Assembly (NCBI GenBank): GCA_018830685.1
Contig: JAHJRR010000026.1
Coordinates: 1 to 5,753 of the forward strand
Origin: Nanobdellota archaeon
GTDB lineage: Archaea > Nanobdellota > Nanobdellia > Pacearchaeales > GW2011-AR1
Length of the DNA: 5,753 nucleotides
Reading direction: 5' to 3'
Shown here in pieces: positions 1-4,986 of this stretch. The position numbers were made by a program, and so were the translations under genes. The notes under the pieces were generated by a model. That model was not told the origin of the DNA. It was given only the letters and a program-made list of their open reading frames with translations, and ran no database searches. Numbering within the stretch: position 1 is the stretch's first letter; every line of letters starts with the position of its first letter.

Positions 1-10
1 CAATAGTAAA

Positions 11-21
11 AGATTTAAAAG
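11..21 (+). promoter_or_regulatory. TATA-like box of the tRNA-Phe precursor transcript
   Basis: The run TTTAAAA at 14-20 follows a purine-rich, BRE-like stretch. Its centre lies about 28 bases before G45, the first base of the duplicated tRNA 5' end, which is the usual archaeal spacing from TATA box to transcription start. No comparable box is seen 25-30 bases before the intact tRNA at 266. Transcription of tRNA-Phe therefore probably starts near 42-45. This is inferred from spacing and composition only. Confidence 0.5.
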
Positions 22-41
22 ATAAGAATATCCGTTAGTTA

Positions 42-59
42 TAAGGGACTATAGTTCAA
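42..59 (+). repeat. Direct repeat copy 1: orphan 5' end of tRNA-Phe
   Basis: These 18 bases are identical to 263-280. They contain the first 15 bases of tRNA-Phe (the 5' acceptor strand GGGACTA, the TA linker, the D-stem strand GTTC and two D-loop bases) plus the preceding TAA. The identity stops sharply at both ends (A41 versus G262, T60 versus C281). The rest of the tRNA does not follow here, although GAAC at 69-72 could still close a D-arm-like hairpin with GTTC at 54-57. This could be a duplication left by an insertion, an attachment-site copy or a slippage product. The sequence does not decide among these. Confidence 0.85.
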
Positions 60-64
60 TCGTA

Positions 65-240
65 TGGGGAACGCTGTTCCCCCTGACAAGTCACCCCCTC
101 CTTTGGGAACTGGGACAACGTTGTTGGAATGGGAAACTACGTTTCCTCTGACAAGTCACCCCCTCCTTTGGGAACTGGGACAACGTTGTTGGAATGGGAA
201 ACTACGTTTCCTCTGACAAGTCACCCTCGAGGAATCGGAA
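65..240 (+). repeat. 65-bp tandem repeat array (2.7 copies)
   Basis: Copies run 65-129, 130-194 and 195-240, the last one shortened. Exact identity at a 65-base period covers 83-226 (2.2 copies). Copy 1 differs from copy 2 at only six positions, all within the first 18 bases, which form the hairpin. The remaining 47 bases are identical. Each full unit holds the hairpin, a TGACAAGTCA inverted repeat, a C-rich/G-rich pair of tracts and the 10-bp palindrome ACAACGTTGT (115-124 and 180-189). Copy 3 breaks off after CTGACAAGTCACCC at 226, then continues with a CCTCGAGG palindrome (225-232). A degenerate echo of the next unit start (GGAATGAGAAC, 237-247) may be a fourth stub. Confidence 0.95.
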
Positions 241-243
241 TGA

Positions 244-254
244 GAACTATAGTC
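244..254 (+). repeat. Inverted copy of the tRNA 5' end
   Basis: GAACTATAGTC is the exact reverse complement of GACTATAGTTC, which occurs at 47-57 (orphan copy) and at 268-278 (inside the intact tRNA). It can pair with either. Pairing with 47-57 closes the repeat domain, while pairing with 268-278 makes a hairpin with a 13-base loop that would hide part of the tRNA acceptor and D-stem strands. The core ACTATAGT is itself a palindrome, so part of the match would occur with any copy of the motif, in either orientation. Confidence 0.7.
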
Positions 255-262
255 TAGCTTTG

Positions 263-280
263 TAAGGGACTATAGTTCAA
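263..280 (+). repeat. Direct repeat copy 2, overlapping the tRNA-Phe 5' end
   Basis: This copy is identical to 42-59, offset by 221 bases. It forms the functional 5' end of the intact tRNA. Because the two copies are identical, joining base 59 to base 281 would give the same mature tRNA. The sequence alone cannot tell a long 5' leader from a 221-base insertion in the D-loop. Confidence 0.85.
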
Positions 281-336
281 CGGGAGAACACACGACTGAA
301 GCTCGTGACGCCGGGGTTCAACTCCCCGTAGTCCCA
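266..336 (+). tRNA. tRNA-Phe (anticodon GAA)
   Basis: A full cloverleaf of 71 nt can be drawn. The acceptor stem is 266-272 with 329-335 (7 bp, all paired) and the discriminator is A336. The D-stem is GTTC/GAAC at 275-278/286-289. The anticodon stem is CACGA/TCGTG with loop CTGAAGC, which gives anticodon GAA at 298-300 (Phe). The variable loop is ACGC, and the T-stem CGGGG/CCCCG holds the canonical loop TTCAACT. CCA is not encoded, as is common in archaea, and there is no intron in the anticodon loop. One small oddity is that the 15-48 Levitt position appears to be A-C in this alignment. The gene lies directly downstream of the repeat-rich leader and shares its first 15 bases with the orphan copy at 45-59. 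It decodes UUC and UUU. Confidence 0.95.
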
Positions 337-344
337 TCTGAAAA

Positions 345-356
345 CATTTATAAAAG
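345..356 (+). promoter_or_regulatory. TATA box of the membrane protein/pilin unit
   Basis: TTTATAAAA at 347-355 is a good archaeal TATA box, 9 bases after the tRNA ends. The expected start is near 375-380, which leaves a short 5' leader before the ATG at 390. AAGAGG (381-386) could act as a ribosome binding site but is very close to the start codon. Confidence 0.6.
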
Positions 357-389
357 AGAAAAGGTATTTTATATTATTAAAAGAGGAAA

Positions 390-692
390 ATGGCAAAGTC
401 AAAAAAATCTGTGAAGACTGTTAAGAATGTAAAGGAAAGCAAGTTGGATTTAGCGTCTGTGAGTTATGTTCTTGGAATATTGAGTATTGTTCTTGCTTTC
501 TTTAGTCCTGGTGCAGGATTGGTTCTTGGTGTTATTGGATATGTTCATAGTAAAAACAATGGCGTTCCGCAGGCTAAAAAATTAAATGTCATTGGGATTG
601 TTATTAGTTTAACGTTAATAGTAGTAGGATTTGCGGTGGCGTATACGTGCATAGTTAATCCGGAAACGCTTTTCTGTCAAGGAGTTTTTTAA
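390..692 (+). CDS. Small two-segment membrane protein (DUF4190-like)
   Basis: A 100-aa protein. It has a Lys-rich cytoplasmic N-terminus (residues 1-19, nine lysines), then a hydrophobic hairpin at about 22-51 with the G-x-L-S-I-V/P-G-A-G-L-V-L-G-x-I-G pattern typical of DUF4190-type proteins, a polar loop (52-64), and a second membrane segment at about 66-86. The short tail has two cysteines (C87 and C96), which could form a disulfide if it lies outside the cell. The family has no firm function, and the DUF4190 assignment is from pattern memory. The ATG at 390 is the first in frame after the TATA box at 347-355. The stop is one base before the next ATG, and AAGGAG inside its 3' end serves that gene, so the two are co-transcribed and probably translationally coupled. 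A joint envelope role is inference. Confidence 0.8.
   Translation: MAKSKKSVKTVKNVKESKLDLASVSYVLGILSIVLAFFSPGAGLVLGVIGYVHSKNNGVPQAKKLNVIGIVISLTLIVVGFAVAYTCIVNPETLFCQGVF
679..684 (+). promoter_or_regulatory. Ribosome binding site of the pilin-like gene
   Basis: AAGGAG lies 9 bases before the ATG at 694, inside the last codons of the upstream gene. It supports that start and suggests translational coupling. Confidence 0.65.
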
Positions 693-693
693 T

Positions 694-1269
694 ATGAAGA
701 TTAATTCAATACATTCAAAACGGGGAGCGATGGAACTTAGCGTCGGAACAATTGTTGTTTTCGTTTTGTCAATGAGCGTTCTTGTTTTGGGTTTTTTCTT
801 GATTCAAAAAATTTTCAGTGCTGGAGGAACTGCAATTGACGAGGTCGACACGGCTATCCAAGACCAAATACAAAAGTTATTTACAGATGATGGAAACAGA
901 GCTGTTGCTGTTTATCCTAATTCAAGAGAGATATCCATTATTAGAGGAGACTCTCCCAAGGGATTTGCATTTTCGGTTAGGAATATTGATTTAAATACAA
1001 GTACATTCACTTATACAACGACTGCTACGGATGTTTCACAGTGTAAAGGGACAATAACAAAAGAGCAAGCGGATAGCTTCTTGTTAGGGGGTTCTGATAC
1101 AGATGGATTTGAGCTTGGTCCTAGTGCTTCATTAGGTTTTCCAAGAATTGTAAGATTTGTTACGTTAGAGAATACGCCTTCGTGCCCAATAGTCTACACA
1201 GTTGATGTTAGGAAAAATGGTGTTGCTTACTCTGGTGGTAATTTTGGTGTTCTAGTTAACATTAAATAA
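694..1269 (+). CDS. Archaeal type IV pilin-like secreted protein
   Basis: A 191-aa protein. A short positive N-terminus ends in K9-R10-G11, followed by A12-M-E14 and one hydrophobic helix (about 16-38, LSVGTIVVFVLSMSVLVLGF). This is the layout of a class III (prepilin) signal, with likely cutting after G11, removing 11 residues. The acidic residue is at +3 rather than the classic +5, so cleavage is uncertain. The remainder is a polar, Ser/Thr-rich, predicted beta-strand domain without a known catalytic motif and with two cysteines (C117 and C164) that could form a disulfide. Proteins starting RGAxELSxGTIV are frequent in DPANN genomes. They are surface or filament subunits at best, and a specific role is not known. 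It lies one base after the small membrane protein, with its own AAGGAG site. An anchored, non-filament protein is an alternative. Confidence 0.75.
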   Translation: MKINSIHSKRGAMELSVGTIVVFVLSMSVLVLGFFLIQKIFSAGGTAIDEVDTAIQDQIQKLFTDDGNRAVAVYPNSREISIIRGDSPKGFAFSVRNIDLNTSTFTYTTTATDVSQCKGTITKEQADSFLLGGSDTDGFELGPSASLGFPRIVRFVTLENTPSCPIVYTVDVRKNGVAYSGGNFGVLVNIK

Positions 1270-1270
1270 C

Positions 1271-1284
1271 TTAAATTTTTAAAT
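1271..1284 (+). promoter_or_regulatory. TATA-like box of cysS, probably leaderless transcript
   Basis: TTAAATTTTTAAAT lies just after the pilin stop codon. Its centre is about 25-28 bases before the ATG at 1305, so transcription should start at or within a few bases of the start codon. No Shine-Dalgarno motif precedes that ATG, in agreement with a leaderless mRNA. Confidence 0.5.
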
Positions 1285-1304
1285 TGCTTCTCCCTTAAAT
1301 ATTA

Positions 1305-2699
1305 ATGAATAATAAGATTAGATTCTATAATACTCTTACGCGTAAGAAAGAAACGTTCAAACCGATAAGGAAAGATTTCGTGGGAATTTACACGTGCGGG
1401 CCGACGGTTTATTGGTTTCAGCACATTGGGAATCTTAGGAGTTATTTCTTTCCAGATATTTTGAAGAGGGTTCTTAAGACGGAAGGTTACAAAGTTAGAC
1501 ATGTTATCAATATTACCGACGTGGGACATCTGACTTCTGACGCGGACGTTGGAGAGGATAAGATGGAGAAGGCCGCGAAGAAAGAAGGCAGAACAGCGAA
1601 AGAGATTTCAAAATTTTATTTTGATGGATTCAAAAAGGATTTGCAGAAAATGAATATTGAGATGCCTGATTTCTGGCCTAAGGCTACTGACCATATTAAA
1701 GAGCAGATTGCCTTGATTAAGAAGTTAGATAAAAATGGTCTGATTTACAAGACTTCAGATGGTGTTTATTTTGATTCTTCGAAATTTAAAGACTATGGTA
1801 AGCTGGCGAATATAAATGTTAAAGGTCTTAAGTCAGGGAAGAGAGTTTCCGTTGGAGAGAAGAAAAGCAAGACCGATTTTGCGCTGTGGAAGTTTTCTTC
1901 AAAAGAAGAGAAGAGACAGCAGGAGTGGGAGAGCCCGTGGGGTGTAGGGTTCCCGGGGTGGCATATCGAGTGTTCTGCAATGTCTATGAAATATCTCGGA
2001 GAGCATTTTGATATTCATACGGGTGGGCAGGAACATATACAGATTCACCATACGAATGAGATTGCACAGAGCGAGGGAGCGACGGGAAAGAAGTTCGTAA
2101 ACTACTGGTTACACGGAGAGTGGCTGACTCACAATGGAGAGAAGATATCTAAGAGTAAGGGGGGATTGTATACTCTTTCAGAATTGGAGAAGGAGGGATA
2201 CTCTCCGATGGATTTGAGATATTTTTTCTTATCAGCACATTACAGAAAACCTTTGAGTTTTAGCTTAGATAATTTAGATTATGCAAAAAATTCTTTGAAG
2301 AGATTAAAGGAAAGTGTCTATAGGTTTAAGGATGCTGATGATAAGATTAGTAAGAAAAAAGTTGATGGGGCTTTTGAAGAATTCATTAGTTATTTAGATG
2401 ATGACCTTAATACTCCTCGGGCACTGTCTTATGTCTGGGACATTGTCAAAGAACATCGATTGAATAATTCTGAGAAATACGAACTCATGATTAGATTTGA
2501 TAAGATTCTTGGTTTGAATTTGGAGAAAGAGAAGAAAGTTAGTATTCCTTTAAATGTTAGGAAACTTGCTGAGATTAGGAAACAGATGCGTGATGAAAAG
2601 AAGTGGGATGATGCTGACGAGGTTAGAAGAGACATTGAAAATCTTGGTTTTTCTGTTAAGGATTCTGAGGAGGGTTACATAATTAAAGAGAAAACTTAA
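1305..2699 (+). CDS. cysS: Cysteinyl-tRNA synthetase
   Basis: A 464-aa class I aminoacyl-tRNA synthetase that joins cysteine to tRNA-Cys using ATP in the cytoplasm. The HIGH motif is H40-I-G-N43 within a GPTVYWFQHIGN-type block, and the KMSKS loop is K280-I-S-K-S284. The four zinc ligands used to recognise cysteine are visible with the spacing seen in the E. coli enzyme: C31, C223 (in GWHIECSAM), H248 and E252 (in HHTNEIAQSE). The C-terminal helical part includes the usual R-x-x-K-x-W-D-x-A-D-x-x-R segment near 425-447. Length is normal, with no sign of truncation. It indicates direct Cys-tRNA formation rather than dependence on the SepRS/SepCysS route of some methanogens. The ATG follows a TATA-like box with almost no leader. 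It is transcribed apart from its neighbours and looks like a housekeeping gene. Confidence 0.97.
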   Translation: MNNKIRFYNTLTRKKETFKPIRKDFVGIYTCGPTVYWFQHIGNLRSYFFPDILKRVLKTEGYKVRHVINITDVGHLTSDADVGEDKMEKAAKKEGRTAKEISKFYFDGFKKDLQKMNIEMPDFWPKATDHIKEQIALIKKLDKNGLIYKTSDGVYFDSSKFKDYGKLANINVKGLKSGKRVSVGEKKSKTDFALWKFSSKEEKRQQEWESPWGVGFPGWHIECSAMSMKYLGEHFDIHTGGQEHIQIHHTNEIAQSEGATGKKFVNYWLHGEWLTHNGEKISKSKGGLYTLSELEKEGYSPMDLRYFFLSAHYRKPLSFSLDNLDYAKNSLKRLKESVYRFKDADDKISKKKVDGAFEEFISYLDDDLNTPRALSYVWDIVKEHRLNNSEKYELMIRFDKILGLNLEKEKKVSIPLNVRKLAEIRKQMRDEKKWDDADEVRRDIENLGFSVKDSEEGYIIKEKT

Positions 2700-2911
2700 G
2701 AGAAGCTTGCTATCGCTCGCGATTAACATAGTAAAATCATAAGAGTTCTGTTTAACTTTTGAATTATTCGTGAACGTAGTAAGTTAGAATTTATTTCACA
2801 TACTCACCAATAAAGTAACATGGTCAAATCAGTTAGATTTTTGTTTATTTATGATATTGGAATGAACTTTAGCTCGTGATGATTAAGTATTCTTGTTGAA
2901 AAAACTCAAAA
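2700..2911. other. Non-coding gap between cysS and rbcL
   Basis: No credible gene is seen on either strand. A small hairpin ATCG-CTCG-CGAT (2712-2723) lies 12 bases after the cysS stop, and T-rich stretches follow (for example TTTAACTTTT near 2751-2760, and 2838-2850), which could end the cysS transcript. A 19-codon ATG frame at 2820 has no ribosome binding site and is not supported. Confidence 0.5.
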
Positions 2912-2949
2912 GGTATATAAATTAGTTTTAACTTTTCTGTTTGAGGTGA
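2912..2949 (+). promoter_or_regulatory. Promoter and ribosome binding site of the rbcL unit
   Basis: TATATAA at 2914-2920 is a strong archaeal TATA box, placing the start near 2940-2945. The motif GAGGTGA at 2943-2949 is a near-ideal archaeal Shine-Dalgarno site just before the ATG at 2953. Leader length would be about 10 bases. It is one of the clearest initiation signals in the window and probably drives the four genes up to 5356. Confidence 0.7.
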
Positions 2950-2952
2950 AAG

Positions 2953-4251
2953 ATGTCTAAAAAAATTGAGTGGTATCACGATTTTATTGATTTGAAATAT
3001 AAGCCTAAGAAGAGTGATCTTAGAGTTCTTTTTTATTTTGAGCCTTCTCGAGGAATTACGAAGGATGATGCTATTGGAAGGATTGCTTCAGAGTCATCTA
3101 CGGGGACGTGGACGACTTTATTTAAGATGCCAAAAAGAATGAAGAGCCTCATGGCGACGGCATATAAAGTTCAGGGGAATTTTGTGGAGGTTGCTTATCC
3201 TTTTGATCTTTGGGAGAGGGGTAATATGCCCCAATTGCTTTCGGGAATAGCTGGAAACATTTTTGGTATGAAGGCTTTGAAAAATTTGAGACTAGTTGAT
3301 GCAACACTTCCGAAGGATTATCTTAAAGGATTCAAAGGTCCTGGCGTTGGTATTGATGGTTTGAGAAAATACTTCAAAGTTTATGATAGACCGTTGACGG
3401 GTGCGGTGCCAAAACCAAAAGTTGGTTTCTCCTCAGAAGAGCATGCGAAAATAGGATATGAAACATGGATGGGTGGTTTTGATTTGGTTAAGGATGATGA
3501 GAATCTTACAAGTCAGAAATTTAATCATTTTGATAAGAGAGTTCGTTTGATGACAAAGCTAAGAGATAAGGCCGAGAAAGAGACTGGAGAGGTTAAAGAT
3601 GCATTGTTGAATATTACTGGAGAGACTGAGGAAATGAAGAAGAGGGCTAAACTACTTCACGATAAGGGTTGGAAGTACGCGATGATAGACGTTGTTACTT
3701 GTGGTAGTGCTGCGGACCAGACTCTTAGAGATGTTTTGGGGGATTACAAAATGGCACTTCATGCACACCGAGCTATGCACGCTTCTTTTGATAGAAATCC
3801 TAAACACGGAGTGAGTATGCAATTCCTTGCAAAGACTATGAAGACAATTGGCGTTGACCAGATACACTCTGGAACTGCTGTCGGAAAACTTATTGGTAGC
3901 AAGGAAGAGATTCAGGCGATTGCATCTGTTTTGAGAGATCAAAAAGTTAAGAGAAGAAAAAATATAATTCTTGACCAAGATTGGGGAAATATGAAAAGGG
4001 CTTTCCCTGTTTCTTCTGGAGGATTGCATCCAGGGCTTGTTCCTGAAGAGATTGATATTTATGGTAATGACGTAGTTCTTCTTGTTTCGGGGGGAATTCA
4101 CGGACATCCGAAGGGAACTCGAGCGGGGGCGAGGGCGACTATGCAAGCGTTGGAAGCAAAGAGTAAAAAAATAAAGTTGGAAGAGTATGCAAGATCGAAC
4201 ATTGAATTAAAACAGGCACTTGAAAAGTGGGGAAGACTACAACCGAAATAA
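2953..4251 (+). CDS. rbcL: Form III ribulose-1,5-bisphosphate carboxylase (RuBisCO) large subunit
   Basis: A 432-aa protein. It carboxylates ribulose-1,5-bisphosphate to two 3-phosphoglycerates. In archaea with form III enzymes this normally completes AMP salvage (AMP phosphorylase, ribose-1,5-bisphosphate isomerase, RuBisCO) rather than a Calvin cycle. Active-site residues are all in place (spinach numbers in brackets): E47 (60), T52 (65), N102 (123), K154 (175), K156 (177), carbamylated K180 with D182 and E183 (201, 203, 204), H272-R273 (294, 295), H305 (327), loop-6 K312 (334) and S355 (379). The phosphate-binding GGG is S379-G380-G381 here, so its first glycine is replaced. The GGIHGHP-x-GT-x-AGA ending and the lack of a small-subunit gene point to form III. 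The exact subtype (IIIa, IIIb or II/III) needs a tree. The motifs argue against a form IV RuBisCO-like protein. It is first in a tightly packed four-gene unit. Confidence 0.95.
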   Translation: MSKKIEWYHDFIDLKYKPKKSDLRVLFYFEPSRGITKDDAIGRIASESSTGTWTTLFKMPKRMKSLMATAYKVQGNFVEVAYPFDLWERGNMPQLLSGIAGNIFGMKALKNLRLVDATLPKDYLKGFKGPGVGIDGLRKYFKVYDRPLTGAVPKPKVGFSSEEHAKIGYETWMGGFDLVKDDENLTSQKFNHFDKRVRLMTKLRDKAEKETGEVKDALLNITGETEEMKKRAKLLHDKGWKYAMIDVVTCGSAADQTLRDVLGDYKMALHAHRAMHASFDRNPKHGVSMQFLAKTMKTIGVDQIHSGTAVGKLIGSKEEIQAIASVLRDQKVKRRKNIILDQDWGNMKRAFPVSSGGLHPGLVPEEIDIYGNDVVLLVSGGIHGHPKGTRAGARATMQALEAKSKKIKLEEYARSNIELKQALEKWGRLQPK

Positions 4252-4252
4252 A

Positions 4253-4531
4253 ATGGCAAAAAAAGTTTTGAAAAAGTTGAAAGTTGAGATTAAGAAACCT
4301 AGGAGAATCAAGAAGGTTGCAAAAAAGTTTAGTGAGACGTCTCGGACTGCAATCATCGCGGCGTTTGGATTTTTGATTGCTCTTGCTTGGAGAGATGCCA
4401 TCTCGAGCTATGTTGAGAAGATAACTGTTCTTAGTCCCGTTCAAGGGAATCTCGTGGTAGCAGTTCTAATTACTCTTGTGGGAGTGATTGGAATTATCCT
4501 CGTCACACCAAAAGAACCTGAAGAAAAATGA
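4253..4531 (+). CDS. Small DUF5654-like membrane protein
   Basis: A 92-aa protein. The first 31 residues are very basic (Lys/Arg-rich). Two membrane segments follow at about 32-50 and 67-85, joined by a short polar loop. The tail is acidic. The first segment, with A-A-F-G-F-L-I-A-L-A-W-R-D-A-I (residues 36-50), matches the archaeal family DUF5654 as I remember it. The function of that family is unknown. The ATG at 4253 is two codon-lengths from the rbcL stop (1-base gap). An upstream TTG at 4220 in the same frame would overlap rbcL by 32 bases and is less likely. No good ribosome binding site precedes 4253, so translation probably depends on rbcL. The stop overlaps the next start as ATGA. The basic N-terminus could touch nucleic acid or membrane lipids, which is a guess. 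Confidence 0.8.
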   Translation: MAKKVLKKLKVEIKKPRRIKKVAKKFSETSRTAIIAAFGFLIALAWRDAISSYVEKITVLSPVQGNLVVAVLITLVGVIGIILVTPKEPEEK

Positions 4532-4986
4532 AATATAGGAATTCTATTTTTGCGTTGGTCTATCTGATTAAAGAAAAAAATGTGGAGTATCTTATTCTAA
4601 AGAGGAAACTCCATTGGAAAGGTTGGGAATTTCCGAAGGGAGCTATTGAGAGATTTGAGACTAAGAAGGGTGCAGTTAAGAGAGAGGTGTTTGAAGAGAC
4701 TGGTCTAAGCATTAAAAGAGAGGACATTAAAAAATTTGAGTTTTCGGGGAAATATAAATATAATAAAGTTATTTTAGACAGGTCTGAATTTAAGGGGCAG
4801 AGTTTTTCACTTTATTCTGTTGAAGTGAAGAAGGGAAAAGTCAGAGTCGATAATTATGAACATTCTGATTACAAATGGGTTGGTTTTGAAAAAGCGTTGA
4901 AGATGTTGACGTGGTCGAATCAAAAGAAATCTTTAAAGATAGTGAATGAGTGGTTAGAGAATGAAATTCAGAAAAAAAATTCTTAA
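4528..4986 (+). CDS. Nudix hydrolase
   Basis: A 152-aa protein with a perfect Nudix box G-x5-E-x7-R-E-U-x-E-E-x-G-U at residues 38-60: G38, E44, R52-E53-V54, E56-E57, G59-L60. The E53/E56/E57 cluster would bind Mg2+. The preceding W-x-F-P-K-G (residues 33-38) and the substrate-side W30 resemble diadenosine tetraphosphate/MutT-type enzymes, which split nucleoside diphosphates linked to another group. The substrate cannot be read from the sequence. Ap4A, NTPs, capped RNA or a sugar nucleotide are all possible. Total length is normal for a single-domain Nudix enzyme. Its ATG overlaps the previous stop (ATGA at 4528-4531) and the downstream gene starts 26 bases before its end, so it sits within the RuBisCO transcript. 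A link to nucleotide salvage is plausible from context only. Confidence 0.93.
   Translation: MKYRNSIFALVYLIKEKNVEYLILKRKLHWKGWEFPKGAIERFETKKGAVKREVFEETGLSIKREDIKKFEFSGKYKYNKVILDRSEFKGQSFSLYSVEVKKGKVRVDNYEHSDYKWVGFEKALKMLTWSNQKKSLKIVNEWLENEIQKKNS

Larger units (their letters stand above)
45..265 (+). ncRNA. Candidate structured leader RNA of pre-tRNA-Phe
   Basis: There is no plausible ORF here. The stretch lies between an upstream TATA-like box and the intact tRNA. Bases 47-57 are perfectly complementary to 244-254 (11 bp, plus a possible G46-U255 wobble), which would close a domain of about 210 nt. Inside it are three copies of a 7-bp triloop hairpin: 66-72/76-82 (loop GCU), 131-137/141-147 and 196-202/206-212 (loop UAC). 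Between copies a G-C pair (69/79) becomes A-U (134/144) and another G-C (66/82) becomes G-U (131/147), so pairing is kept. A TGA-CAAG-TCA mini-hairpin follows each one. RNase P would cut at 265/266. I recognise no known RNA family. Function is unknown, and the RNA itself is a prediction. Confidence 0.45.

Noticed and set aside
45..125. A second, complete tRNA starting at 45
   Set aside because: Only the acceptor 5' strand and a D-arm-like hairpin can be drawn. No anticodon arm or T-arm follows in the expected places.
83..216. CTGA boxes every 65 bases (83, 148, 213) as D boxes of C/D guide RNAs
   Set aside because: No RTGATGA C box is found in the units, so a C/D sRNA cannot be built. CTGA recurs only because the unit repeats.
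65..226. Repeats as a CRISPR array
   Set aside because: The whole 65-base period is repeated. There are no unique spacers between short repeats and no cas gene in the window.
1302..1529. 75-codon frame on the minus strand over the cysS start
   Set aside because: It is a shadow of the conserved CysRS N-terminus. The same applies to 2429-2635 over its C-terminal part.
2876..2882. GTGATGA as the C box of an sRNA
   Set aside because: No CTGA D box lies at a suitable distance downstream, and the site is just ahead of the rbcL promoter.
3652..4146. 164-codon frame on the minus strand
   Set aside because: It lies inside rbcL, whose catalytic residues are all readable on the plus strand. The antisense product is low in recognisable features.
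4220..4252. TTG start 11 codons upstream of the DUF5654-like ATG
   Set aside because: It would use an uncommon start inside rbcL. The ATG at 4253 follows the rbcL stop directly and begins the typical basic N-terminus.
4139..4444. 101-codon frame on the minus strand
   Set aside because: It is antisense to the end of rbcL and to the DUF5654-like gene, with no initiation signals and no known family pattern.
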